This document shows, in pieces, positions 1 through 5,976 of a stretch of DNA of 5,976 nucleotides (positions are counted from its first letter, which is position 1; the number at the start of each line of letters is the position of its first letter). Made by a program: the position numbers and the translations under genes. Below the pieces are notes generated by a model, which was not told the origin of the DNA, did no database searches, and saw nothing but the letters and a program-made list of their open reading frames with translations. Origin of the DNA: Akkermansia sp. (lineage in GTDB: Bacteria; Verrucomicrobiota; Verrucomicrobiia; Verrucomicrobiales; Akkermansiaceae). Location: the NCBI GenBank assembly GCA_020047775.1, contig JAIFNK010000125.1:1-5976 (forward strand), written 5' to 3'.

Positions 1-386
1 AGGGACGCCTCACTCCGGCCGAAAAGTCGAAGTCACCCGCTCTTGTCAACTGCCCACAGCGCCGCGGAGTATGTCTTCAAGTCATGACTCGGACGCCCAA
101 GAAGCCTAACTCGGCTCTCCGTAAAGTGGCCAAAGTGCGCCTCACCAACGGATTCGAAGTCATCGCCTACATCGGCGGTGAAGGCCACAACCTCCAGGAA
201 CACTCCATCGTCCTCGTTCGCGGCGGACGGGTGAAGGACCTTCCGGGTGTGCGCTATCACATCGTCCGTGGTTCGCTCGATACCCTCGGTGTCGATAAGC
301 GCCGCCAAAGCCGCTCCAAATACGGTGCGAAGCGTCCGAAACCCGGTGCTGTCGCCGCTCCCGCCAAAAAAGGCGGCAAGAAGTAA
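1..386 (+). CDS. rpsL: 30S ribosomal protein S12, 5'-truncated
   Basis: S12 sits at the decoding centre of the 30S subunit and monitors codon-anticodon pairing. The reading frame (codons from position 3, TAA at 384-386) is open to the window edge, so the gene starts upstream; about ten residues are missing compared with E. coli S12. The ATG at 84 is an internal Met, because the codons before it already encode S12 sequence ([15 protein letters not shown]). The [11 protein letters not shown] loop, [17 protein letters not shown] and [14 protein letters not shown] blocks are all present. Lysines at 99-101 and 234-236 match E. coli K43 and K88 (Met counted), the classical streptomycin-resistance sites, and are wild type. 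The Asp at 237-239 is the residue that RimO methylthiolates in E. coli. The tail after KRPKPG is a short basic Ala/Lys/Gly extension ([12 protein letters not shown]). rpsG follows after 35 nt. Confidence 0.97.
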   Translation, partial: GRLTPAEKSKSPALVNCPQRRGVCLQVMTRTPKKPNSALRKVAKVRLTNGFEVIAYIGGEGHNLQEHSIVLVRGGRVKDLPGVRYHIVRGSLDTLGVDKRRQSRSKYGAKRPKPGAVAAPAKKGGKK

Positions 387-421
387 TCCACCAGTTCTAA
401 ACCAACTTACCTTCCACCGCC

Positions 422-895
422 ATGCCACGCCGCAAGCGCATTTTCACCAAGCCAGACCGTCGCGACCCACGTTACGACAGTCCTCTCGTCGGTCACCTCA
501 TCACCAAGGTGATGGAAGACGGCAAGCGTTCACTCGCCCAACGCATCGTTTACGCCGCCATCGAGCGCGCCAACGAAGGAGTTGACACCATCGATCCGCT
601 CGAAGTCATCACCCGCGCCGTTGAGAACACCAAACCTCGCGTGGAAGTGAAATCCCGCCGCGTTGGTGGCGCTACCTATCAAGTGCCGCTCGAAGTGGCT
701 CCGGACCGTTCCGAGTCGCTCTCCATGCGCTGGCTCGTCAACTACGCCCGCAACCGCAAGGGCACTCCGATGCACGTCGCTCTCGCCAACGAGATCAAGG
801 ACGCTGCTAACAACCAAGGCAGTGCCGTCCGCAAACGCGACGACGTACACAAAATGGCGCAAGCCAACCGCGCCTTCGCTCACTTCCGGTTCTAA
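422..895 (+). CDS. rpsG: 30S ribosomal protein S7
   Basis: S7 nucleates assembly of the 30S head by binding the 16S rRNA 3' major domain, and lies near the E-site tRNA. The 157 residues match the usual 156-residue bacterial length. Residues 1-35 (MPRRKRIFTKPDRRDPRYDS, then PLVGHLITKVMEDGK) carry the family N-terminus and signature region. VENTKPRVEVKSRRVGGATYQVP (68-90, allowing breaks) and the C-terminal HKMAQANRAFAHFRF are also canonical. The ATG is preceded by TTCCACCGCC and has no Shine-Dalgarno sequence; the start is fixed by the conserved MPRR N-terminus. The E. coli rpsL-rpsG spacer is longer and folds into the S7 autoregulation site; the 35 nt here (387-421) cannot hold an equivalent, so that control is probably absent or different (inference). 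Confidence 0.98.
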   Translation: MPRRKRIFTKPDRRDPRYDSPLVGHLITKVMEDGKRSLAQRIVYAAIERANEGVDTIDPLEVITRAVENTKPRVEVKSRRVGGATYQVPLEVAPDRSESLSMRWLVNYARNRKGTPMHVALANEIKDAANNQGSAVRKRDDVHKMAQANRAFAHFRF

Positions 896-926
896 TCTCT
901 GATACGCGCTCCAGCATTCTCCGTCC

Positions 927-3068
927 GTGAATCCGAATAGTCCAAACCGCCAATACGTGCTCGAGCGCACCCGAAATATCGGGATCGCCGCGCACATTGA
1001 CGCGGGTAAGACGACGCTCACCGAGCGGATCCTGTTCTATACAGGCATGATTCACAAAATCGGCGAAGTCCACGATGGTGGCGCGACGACCGACTGGATG
1101 GAGCAAGAGCGCGAGCGCGGCATCACCATCACTTCCGCCGCCGTCACCACCGAGTGGTGGCAGCATGAGGAAGAGGGGATGACCAAGCTATTCCCAGGCC
1201 AGAAACAGCGCATCAACATCATCGATACTCCGGGACACGTTGACTTCACCGCCGAAGTCGAGCGGTCCCTCCGTGTGTTGGATGGTTGCATCGTCGTTTT
1301 CTGCGGTGTCGCCGGCGTCCAGCCGCAAACCGAAACCGTCTGGCGGCAAGCTTCGAAATACCACGTTCCGCGGATCGTGTTCGTCAACAAGATGGACCGG
1401 ACCGGCGCGAATTTCCAAAGCGTATTCGACGAGGTGAAGGATAAACTCGGTGCCAACGCCGTGCGCATCCTCATCCCGATCGGAGCCGAAGACCAGTTGA
1501 TCGGTCAGATCGACGTGGTGAACCAAAAGGCAATCTATTACTCCGACGACGACAAGTTCGGCTCCACCTACACGGTGAAGGAACTTGAGGGAGACCTCAT
1601 CGAACTCTGTAAACAGGCCCACGACGAACTCGTCAACGCCGTTGCAGATGTGGATGACGCCGTAGGCGAAAAATTCCTCAACGAAGAGCCGATCACTCTC
1701 GAAGAGTTGAAGCAAGGCATCCGCCGCGCAACGATCAACAACCTGCTGGTGCCCGTCGCCGGTGGCTCCGCTTTCAAAAACAAAGGTGTCCAATACCTGC
1801 TCGACGCGGTTCTCGACTACCTCCCAAGCCCGCTCGACATTCCCGCAGCGATTGGCATGGACCCCGACGACCACGAGAAGCACATCGAAGTCGTCACCTC
1901 GGATAACGAAAAGTTCGTTTCCCTCGCTTTCAAACTCTGGGCCGACAAGTTCGTTGGCAAACTGGTTTTCTTCCGCGTCTATTCCGGTGTCATCCGCAAG
2001 GGCGACACCGTTTACAATCCCCGCACCCGCCGCTCCGAGCGCGTTGGCCGTTTGATTCAAATCCAGGCGAACGAGCACAAGGACATCGACGCCTGTTATT
2101 CCGGTGACATCGCAGCCATGGTCGGCATCAAGAATGTCACCACCGGCGACACGCTCGCCGCCGAAAACCACGACGTGGTTCTCGAACCCCCGACTTTCCC
2201 GGAACCGGTCATCTCGATGGCCGTCGAGCCTCGCACCAAAGCCGACCAGGAAAAACTCGGCATGGCACTCGGTCGTCTATCCGAAGAGGATCCGACCTTC
2301 ATGGTCAAGACTGACGAGGAAACCGGCCAGACCATCATTTCCGGAATGGGTGAGCTTCACCTGGAGATCATCATCGATCGCATCCGCCGCGAGTTCAAAG
2401 TCGAGGCTAACACCGGCGCTCCCCAGATCGCTTATCGCGAAACCATCACCCAGGCCGCTGGCGGCGAAGGCAAGCTGATCAAACAATCTGGCGGCCGCGG
2501 CCAATACGGCCATGTCGTTCTTTCGGTGAAGCCGAACGAAAAGGGCAAAGGTCTCACCATCGAAAACAAAGTCATCGGTGGTGCGATTCCCAAGGAATAC
2601 ATCAACGCGGTTTATAAGGGCATCAACGAGTCGATGACCAACGGCATCATCGCCGGTTATCCCGTGATCGATGTGCATGTTGAAATCCTCGACGGTTCCT
2701 ACCACGACGTCGATTCCAACGAAAACGCTTTCACCATGGCGGCCATTTTCGCCATGAAGGACGGCTTCAAAAAAGCAAAGTCCATCCTGCTTGAGCCTAT
2801 CATGGCGGTCGAAGTCTCTACCCCTGACGATTACCAAGGTGACGTCATGGGCGACCTCAGCCGCCGTCGCGGGCAAATCCAGAATACGGAATCCAAAGGC
2901 AAGCTCTCCATCGTGCATGCCAATGTGCCGCTCAAGGAAATGTTCGGCTACTCCACCGCCGTTCGCACCCTCTCTTCGGGACGTGCTTCGTATGCGATGA
3001 CTCCATCGCACTTCGAGCAGGTCCCAACCAATATCGTCGAAGAAATCGTAAGCGACCGCATCGGTTAG
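927..3068 (+). CDS. fusA: Translation elongation factor G (EF-G), GTG start
   Basis: EF-G is the cytoplasmic GTPase that moves tRNAs and mRNA through the ribosome and, with RRF, helps recycle it. It has 713 residues, about ten more than E. coli EF-G. G-domain motifs are G1 AHIDAGKT (22-29), switch I RGITIT (64-69), G3 DTPGH (100-104), G4 NKMD (154-157) and G5 SAFKNKG (281-287). The stretch between switch I and DTPGH is about six residues longer than in E. coli. Domain II follows (about 325-420), then domain III with [13 protein letters not shown] (473-485). Domain IV contains [11 protein letters not shown] (520-530) and the tip loop GSYHDVDS (590-597); H593 matches E. coli H583. Domain V starts near LEPIMAVEV (622-630). 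The start is GTG at 927, the first start codon after the in-frame TGA at 900-902; a second GTG at 957 would cut into conserved sequence. TTCTCCGTCC precedes it, with no Shine-Dalgarno motif. The stop is TAG. No degenerate residues are seen, so this is the housekeeping factor. Confidence 0.98.
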   Translation: MNPNSPNRQYVLERTRNIGIAAHIDAGKTTLTERILFYTGMIHKIGEVHDGGATTDWMEQERERGITITSAAVTTEWWQHEEEGMTKLFPGQKQRINIIDTPGHVDFTAEVERSLRVLDGCIVVFCGVAGVQPQTETVWRQASKYHVPRIVFVNKMDRTGANFQSVFDEVKDKLGANAVRILIPIGAEDQLIGQIDVVNQKAIYYSDDDKFGSTYTVKELEGDLIELCKQAHDELVNAVADVDDAVGEKFLNEEPITLEELKQGIRRATINNLLVPVAGGSAFKNKGVQYLLDAVLDYLPSPLDIPAAIGMDPDDHEKHIEVVTSDNEKFVSLAFKLWADKFVGKLVFFRVYSGVIRKGDTVYNPRTRRSERVGRLIQIQANEHKDIDACYSGDIAAMVGIKNVTTGDTLAAENHDVVLEPPTFPEPVISMAVEPRTKADQEKLGMALGRLSEEDPTFMVKTDEETGQTIISGMGELHLEIIIDRIRREFKVEANTGAPQIAYRETITQAAGGEGKLIKQSGGRGQYGHVVLSVKPNEKGKGLTIENKVIGGAIPKEYINAVYKGINESMTNGIIAGYPVIDVHVEILDGSYHDVDSNENAFTMAAIFAMKDGFKKAKSILLEPIMAVEVSTPDDYQGDVMGDLSRRRGQIQNTESKGKLSIVHANVPLKEMFGYSTAVRTLSSGRASYAMTPSHFEQVPTNIVEEIVSDRIG

Positions 3069-3073
3069 CCGAT
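3060..3073 (+). other. Small inverted repeat around the fusA stop codon
   Basis: ATCGG (3060-3064) and CCGAT (3069-3073) form a perfect 5-bp stem with a TTAG loop, and the fusA TAG stop (3066-3068) lies entirely in that loop. No T-run follows, so it is not an intrinsic terminator. A stem this short can arise by chance; any role in termination or re-initiation is speculation. Confidence 0.2.
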
Positions 3074-3127
3074 CCAGATTACTCGCCCTGTAGCCAACCA
3101 CGTAAACCGTCAAACAACTTCTCCACC
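3069..3127 (+). other. fusA-rpsJ spacer, no tuf gene and no clear promoter
   Basis: These 59 nt join the str block to the S10 block. In E. coli, tufA follows fusA and a separate S10 operon has a leader of about 170 nt in which L4 represses expression. Neither fits here. I see no convincing -35/-10 pair and no terminator hairpin with a T-run. The simplest reading is transcription from fusA into rpsJ. The last 34 nt contain only two G residues and end in TTCTCCACC directly before the rpsJ ATG. Confidence 0.6.
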
Positions 3128-3436
3128 ATGGAAAATCAGAAAATCCGCATCCGCCTGCGCGCCTTCGACCATCGCGCCATCGACCGCTCCGCCCAAGAAA
3201 TCGTGGAGACCGCAAAACGCACGGGCGCCCGTGTCGCCGGCCCGATCCCGCTTCCGACCCGTATCGAAAAGTTCACGGTTAACCGCTCGGTTCACGTTAA
3301 CAAGAAGTCGATGGAACAGTTCGAAATCCGGACCCACAAGCGCCTTCTCGACATCGTCGATCCAACCGCCCGCACGGTGGATGAGCTCAAGAAGCTCAAT
3401 CTCCCAGCCGGTGTCGATATCACCATCCGTATCTGA
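3128..3436 (+). CDS. rpsJ: 30S ribosomal protein S10 (NusE)
   Basis: S10 binds late in 30S head assembly. As NusE it also pairs with NusB in antitermination and contacts NusG, linking ribosome and RNA polymerase. The 102 residues match the family's usual 102-103. The N-terminal strand [11 protein letters not shown] (6-16), the S10 signature around [10 protein letters not shown] (37-45), [20 protein letters not shown] (53-72) and the C-terminal GVDITIRI are all canonical. The ATG gives the conserved short N-terminus; its leader TTCTCCACC has no Shine-Dalgarno sequence. Its place directly after fusA resembles the Chlamydia order rpsL-rpsG-fusA-rpsJ, but here the rest of the S10 operon follows. 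Confidence 0.98.
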   Translation: MENQKIRIRLRAFDHRAIDRSAQEIVETAKRTGARVAGPIPLPTRIEKFTVNRSVHVNKKSMEQFEIRTHKRLLDIVDPTARTVDELKKLNLPAGVDITIRI

Positions 3437-3451
3437 GTTTTGCTTCTTCCG

Positions 3452-3485
3452 ACTCTCAACTCTCAACTTCCAACTCTCAACTTTC
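3452..3485 (+). repeat. Heptamer tandem repeat (ACTCTCA), about 4.9 units
   Basis: Consecutive 7-nt units read ACTCTCA (3452-3458), ACTCTCA (3459-3465), ACTTCCA (3466-3472), ACTCTCA (3473-3479) and the partial ACTTTC (3480-3485). It fills most of the 59-nt rpsJ-rplC spacer and ends about ten nt before the rplC ATG. Together with the following bases it makes a run of 41 nt (3452-3492) without any G, so the mRNA leader of rplC should be almost unstructured. My impression is that similar CAACTTT/CAACTCT heptamers occur between genes in Verrucomicrobiota and related genomes, but I could not check this. It could be a neutral, slippage-prone spacer or a translation-enhancing leader. Confidence 0.85.
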
Positions 3486-3495
3486 TTCCATCGCC

Positions 3496-4131
3496 ATGTC
3501 ACTCGGCCTCCTCGGCAAAAAAATCGGTATGACCCGCCTGTTCGACCAACAGGCCGGCATCATGATCCCTGTCACCGTTATCGACGTTTCCGGTAATACG
3601 ATTCTCCAATCCAAAACTCCGGAAACCGACGGTTACACCGCGGTCCAAGTCGGCTACGGCGATCAAAAGGAACAACGCGCCACCAAGCCTGCTCTCGGCA
3701 TCGCCAAGAAGGCGGGTTGCGCTCCCAAGCGTTTCATCCAGGAATTCCGCGTCGAAAACGGCGTCGAGCTTCCAGCAGTTCATCCCGGTCTCGACACTTT
3801 CACCGAAGGCCAATGGGTTGACGTGATCGGCGAATCCAAGGGCCGCGGTTTCCAAGGTGCGGTCAAGCGCCACGGATTCGGTGGTTTGAAGATGACCCAC
3901 GGCTCCATGATGCACCGCCGGACTGGCGCCATCGGTTGCCGCTCGACCCCAGGTCGCGTTTGGAAAAACCAAAAGATGCCCGGCCACATGGGAACCACCC
4001 GTGCCACCGTGCAAAATCTCAAGATCGTCGCCGTTCGCAAAGAAGACGGCGTGATCCTCGTCTCTGGTGCGGTTCCCGGTGCTAACGGAAACTACGTCAC
4101 CGTCCGCCCAGCCAAGAAGAAGTCCGCCTGA
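3496..4131 (+). CDS. rplC: 50S ribosomal protein L3
   Basis: L3 starts assembly of the 50S subunit. Its globular domain lies near the sarcin-ricin loop region, and a long internal loop reaches the peptidyl-transferase centre. The 211 residues match the family's usual 205-215. LLGKKIGMTRLF (5-16) is the conserved N-terminus, ESKGRGFQGAVKRHGF (113-128) the L3 signature, followed by HGSMMHRRTGAIG (135-147), TPGRVWKNQKMPGHMG (151-166) and GAVPGANGNYV. The residue aligned with E. coli Gln150, the PrmB methylation site, is Ser150 here, so that modification is not expected; many bacteria lack the Gln. The ATG at 3496 follows TTCCATCGCC, without a Shine-Dalgarno sequence, at the end of the heptamer-repeat leader. 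Confidence 0.98.
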   Translation: MSLGLLGKKIGMTRLFDQQAGIMIPVTVIDVSGNTILQSKTPETDGYTAVQVGYGDQKEQRATKPALGIAKKAGCAPKRFIQEFRVENGVELPAVHPGLDTFTEGQWVDVIGESKGRGFQGAVKRHGFGGLKMTHGSMMHRRTGAIGCRSTPGRVWKNQKMPGHMGTTRATVQNLKIVAVRKEDGVILVSGAVPGANGNYVTVRPAKKKSA

Positions 4132-4146
4132 TCCGGTGGCATTTTT
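4124..4146 (+). other. Weak terminator-like hairpin at the rplC end
   Basis: CCGCC (4124-4128) can pair with GGTGG (4135-4139), including one G-U pair, across a six-base loop. CA and then five T residues (4142-4146) follow. The stem overlaps the last codons and the stop of rplC. The shape resembles an intrinsic terminator, but five base pairs with a wobble are weak and the genes downstream must be expressed. At most it would attenuate; chance is equally likely. Confidence 0.2.
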
Positions 4147-4169
4147 GAAACCTCTCACGATTCCCAGTC

Positions 4170-4778
4170 ATGTCCGCTAAGACTTTCACCGCAGAAGACG
4201 CTCAAGCCGCCAACCTCGTGTTGGTAGGTGCCGAGAAAGGTCGCCAAGCCGTCCACGATCTCGTGGTCGCCTATCGCGCCAACCGCCGCACCGGCTCCGC
4301 TTGCACCAAGACCCGGGGCGAGGTCTCCGGTAACAACCGCAAGATCTACAAACAAAAAGGCACCGGTGGTGCCCGTCACGGCGACAAGCGCGCCCCGATT
4401 TTCGTCGGTGGTGGTGTTGTCTTCGGACCACGCCCCCGCGATTACTCCAAGAAGGTTCCGAAGACCGTCCGCAAGCTCGCTCTCCGCCGCACCTTGGGTG
4501 ACTTGGTCAGTGCCGGCAAAGTTCTGAGCGTGCCTTCATTCTCCATTGCCGATGGCAAGACCAAGTCCTTCGTGGCTGCCCTCGATGCCATCGCGCCTCT
4601 CGGCAAGATCCTCGTGGTTGGAAATTCCTTCGACGACTCCACCTACCTCGCCGGCCGCAACGTCGCTTACGCCCAACTCGTCACGGGTTCGGATGTCAAC
4701 GTCGAGCAACTCCTCCTCGCCAACACCATCATCCTCGTGGGTGATGCCGTGCAAACCCTCGCGGCTCGCACCGCCTGA
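4170..4778 (+). CDS. rplD: 50S ribosomal protein L4
   Basis: L4 has a globular domain on the 50S surface and a long basic loop that, with L22, lines the constriction of the peptide exit tunnel. The 202 residues match E. coli's 201. ANRRTGSACTKTRGEV (37-52), the tunnel-loop region YKQKGTGGARHGDKRAPIF (60-78) and GGGVVFGPRPRDYSKKVPK (80-98) are clear. The C-terminal half is more divergent, as usual in L4. ATG 4170 is the first start after the in-frame TGA at 4146-4148; TTCCCAGTC precedes it, with no Shine-Dalgarno motif. In E. coli L4 also represses its own operon through the S10 leader; the 59-nt spacer before rpsJ leaves no room for that structure, so this role is not supported here. The spacer from rplC is 38 nt. 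Confidence 0.97.
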   Translation: MSAKTFTAEDAQAANLVLVGAEKGRQAVHDLVVAYRANRRTGSACTKTRGEVSGNNRKIYKQKGTGGARHGDKRAPIFVGGGVVFGPRPRDYSKKVPKTVRKLALRRTLGDLVSAGKVLSVPSFSIADGKTKSFVAALDAIAPLGKILVVGNSFDDSTYLAGRNVAYAQLVTGSDVNVEQLLLANTIILVGDAVQTLAARTA

Positions 4779-4801
4779 ACCCCGGACCTAACACCGAGAT
4801 C

Positions 4802-5086
4802 ATGAAAGACATTTACCAGGTCATTAAAAACGTCCGTCTCTCCGAGAAAGCCACCATGCTTCAGGAGACTAACAACGAGGTCACCCTCGAAGTGGACCGC
4901 AAGGCCAACAAGCTTGAAATCAAGCAGGCCGTCGAACAACTCTTCGGAAAAACCGTTCTGGCAGTCCGCACTGCCAACTACGACGGCAAACTCAAGCGCC
5001 AGCGTCGTGCCGACGCCGGTCGTACCAACCATTGGAAAAAAGCCATCGTCCGCCTCAAGGAAGGCGAATCGCTTGATCTCGTCTAA
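4802..5086 (+). CDS. rplW: 50S ribosomal protein L23
   Basis: L23 stands at the exit of the peptide tunnel and is the docking site for trigger factor and the signal recognition particle. The 94 residues are within the usual 93-100. RLSEKATML (12-20), NKLEIKQAVEQLFGKTV (36-52) and the C-terminal NHWKKAIVRLKEGESLDLV are family hallmarks. Glu15 in LSEKA aligns with E. coli Glu18, the chaperone-contacting residue. The spacer from rplD is only 23 nt. This is the one start in the window without an upstream TTCC/TTCT tract; a GAG at 4796-4798 lies three nt before the ATG, too close for a normal Shine-Dalgarno interaction. Confidence 0.97.
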   Translation: MKDIYQVIKNVRLSEKATMLQETNNEVTLEVDRKANKLEIKQAVEQLFGKTVLAVRTANYDGKLKRQRRADAGRTNHWKKAIVRLKEGESLDLV

Positions 5087-5134
5087 GCGAATTACCCGCT
5101 GCTCCAAACGTAACACTCTAACGTTCCGATTGTC

Positions 5135-5976
5135 ATGCCCCTGAAAACTTTCAAGCCAATCACACCCTCCGCTCGCTACAAGAACCTCCCGTCCTTCGAC
5201 GAGATTACCAAAAGCAAGCCTGAGAAGAGCCTTCTCACGCCTCTCAAGCGCAGCGGCGGCCGTAACAACACCGGCCGCATCACCACCCGTCACATCGGCG
5301 GTGGCCACAAACGCCACTACCGTCTGATCGACTTCAAGCGCGGCAAGCACGATGCACCAGCAACCGTCGTCGGCATCGAATACGATCCGAACCGCACCTG
5401 CCGCATCGCGCTCATCCAGTATGAAGACGGCCAGAAGTCCTACATCCTCGCCCCACTCGGCCTGGAAGTCGGAACGACCGTCGTCGCCGGTGCCAACGTC
5501 GCTCCGAAAACGGGCAACGCCATGCCACTCAGCGCCGTGCCGCTCGGCACCTCGATCCACAACATCGAGCTCGTCGCTCCGAAAACGGGCAACGCCATGC
5601 CACTCAGCGCCGTGCCGCTCGGCACCTCGATCCACAACATCGAGCTCATCCCTGGCAACGGTGGCAAAGTCGCCCGCGCCGCCGGCCAACTCGCCGTGCT
5701 TTCCAACCGCGATGGCGGCTGGGCACTGGTGAAAATGCCTTCCGGTGAAATCCGCCGCTTCAACGACCGCTGCTTCTGCACGATCGGCCAAGTCGGAAAC
5801 CGTGACCACATGAACGAAACTTCGGGCAAAGCCGGCCGCACTCGCTGGCAGGGCGTTCGCCCGACCGTCCGCGGTATGACGATGAACCCCGTTGACCACC
5901 CGAACGGTGGTGGCGAAGGCAAGTCGAAGTCCGGTGGTGGTCGCCAGCACCTTACCAGCCCATGGGGCCACGCGAA
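5135..5976 (+). CDS. rplB: 50S ribosomal protein L2, 3'-truncated, with internal 25-residue duplication
   Basis: L2 binds 23S rRNA near the peptidyl-transferase centre and helps join the subunits. The frame from ATG 5135 (in-frame TAA upstream at 5111-5113; leader TTCCGATTGTC) runs to the window edge: 280 complete codons, with roughly 25-30 C-terminal residues missing. [20 protein letters not shown] (40-59), IEYDPNRT (81-88) and [11 protein letters not shown] (103-113) mark the OB-fold domain. RAAGQ, LPSGE-like [25 protein letters not shown] and [12 protein letters not shown] mark the C-terminal SH3-like domain. Residues 122-146 are repeated exactly as 147-171. Removing one copy restores register with E. 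coli: His255 here becomes 230, exactly the functionally important DH histidine (H229 without Met). The second His of E. coli HPHGGG is Asn257 here, possibly normal for the lineage. The frame is intact, so the gene is not a pseudogene on sequence grounds. Confidence 0.96.
   Translation, partial: MPLKTFKPITPSARYKNLPSFDEITKSKPEKSLLTPLKRSGGRNNTGRITTRHIGGGHKRHYRLIDFKRGKHDAPATVVGIEYDPNRTCRIALIQYEDGQKSYILAPLGLEVGTTVVAGANVAPKTGNAMPLSAVPLGTSIHNIELVAPKTGNAMPLSAVPLGTSIHNIELIPGNGGKVARAAGQLAVLSNRDGGWALVKMPSGEIRRFNDRCFCTIGQVGNRDHMNETSGKAGRTRWQGVRPTVRGMTMNPVDHPNGGGEGKSKSGGGRQHLTSPWGHA
5498..5572 (+). repeat. rplB tandem duplication, copy 1 (75 bp, codons 122-146)
   Basis: This 75-bp unit is followed at once by an identical copy. 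Identity at period 75 runs over 76 bases (5497-5572 against 5572-5647), with only one extra matching base at the junction. The unit begins [10 protein letters not shown] and ends HNIEL, corresponding to the first strands of the L2 C-terminal domain (E. coli about 122-146). Confidence 0.97.
5573..5647 (+). repeat. rplB tandem duplication, copy 2 (75 bp, codons 147-171)
   Basis: This is an exact copy of 5498-5572, in the same frame. It is followed by IPGNGG, the residues that normally come directly after HNIEL in L2. There is no synonymous difference between the copies, so the event is very recent, kept identical by conversion, or an assembly artefact. Confidence 0.97.

Noticed and set aside
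80..89. Perfect 10-bp palindrome AGTCATGACT
   Set aside because: It lies inside the rpsL coding sequence, is single, and has no operator-like context.
84..386. A 100-residue S12 starting at ATG 84
   Set aside because: The upstream in-frame codons encode canonical S12 residues, so this Met is internal and the gene is simply cut by the window edge.
3069..3127. Separate promoter or L4-responsive leader for the S10 genes
   Set aside because: No recognisable -35/-10 pair, and the spacer is far shorter than the E. coli S10 leader.
1188..3215. Long minus-strand open frames (327 and 312 codons) inside fusA and rpsJ
   Set aside because: They are antisense to conserved EF-G sequence and resemble no known protein.
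5107..5125. Hairpin AACGT / ACGTT in the rplW-rplB spacer
   Set aside because: The stem has only five mostly weak pairs with a nine-base loop and no T-run; too weak to call regulatory.
5498..5647. Reading the rplB duplication as a mobile element or a pseudogene lesion
   Set aside because: The unit is pure L2 coding sequence, exactly 75 bp and in frame, with no terminal repeats, and the downstream L2 sequence stays intact.
4667..5971. Long open frame on the minus strand (434 codons) across rplD, rplW and rplB
   Set aside because: It is antisense to three certain ribosomal genes, its repeated segment is only the mirror of the rplB duplication, and GC-rich codon use routinely creates such frames.

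Overview
The window is a compact run of translation genes, all on the + strand and without a gap larger than 59 nt: the end of rpsL (S12), rpsG (S7), fusA (EF-G), rpsJ (S10), rplC (L3), rplD (L4), rplW (L23) and the first 280 codons of rplB (L2). It is the classical streptomycin (str) operon joined directly to the S10 operon. No tuf gene lies between fusA and rpsJ, and no phage, IS element, CRISPR array or RNA gene is visible.

Organism: the DNA is moderately GC-rich. The S12 N-terminal region ([17 protein letters not shown]), the L2 N-terminus ([12 protein letters not shown]) and the L2 sequence [11 protein letters not shown] look most like Verrucomicrobiota. The fusA-rpsJ neighbourhood without tuf is shared, from memory, with Chlamydia in the same PVC group. 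This assignment is by eye and moderate in confidence; it needs a phylogeny of the concatenated proteins.

Layout: 1-386 rpsL (5' end missing), 422-895 rpsG, 927-3068 fusA (GTG start), 3128-3436 rpsJ, a 59-nt spacer with a heptamer tandem repeat, 3496-4131 rplC, 4170-4778 rplD, 4802-5086 rplW, 5135-5976 rplB (3' end missing). The products assemble into the decoding site (S12), the 30S head (S7, S10), the peptidyl-transferase surroundings (L2, L3), and the tunnel and its exit (L4, L23). EF-G drives translocation. Co-transcription would keep them in balance.

No undescribed system is present. Three things deserve attention. (1) rplB carries a perfect, in-frame 75-bp tandem duplication (5498-5572 and 5573-5647) that adds 25 residues at the start of the L2 C-terminal domain; it is either a very recent mutation in an essential gene or an assembly error. 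(2) None of the seven visible gene starts has a usable Shine-Dalgarno sequence; six of seven have a TTCC/TTCT tract starting 9-11 nt before the start codon, and all seven have C at -1. (3) The rpsJ-rplC spacer holds about five tandem copies of a 7-bp unit inside a 41-nt stretch without any G.
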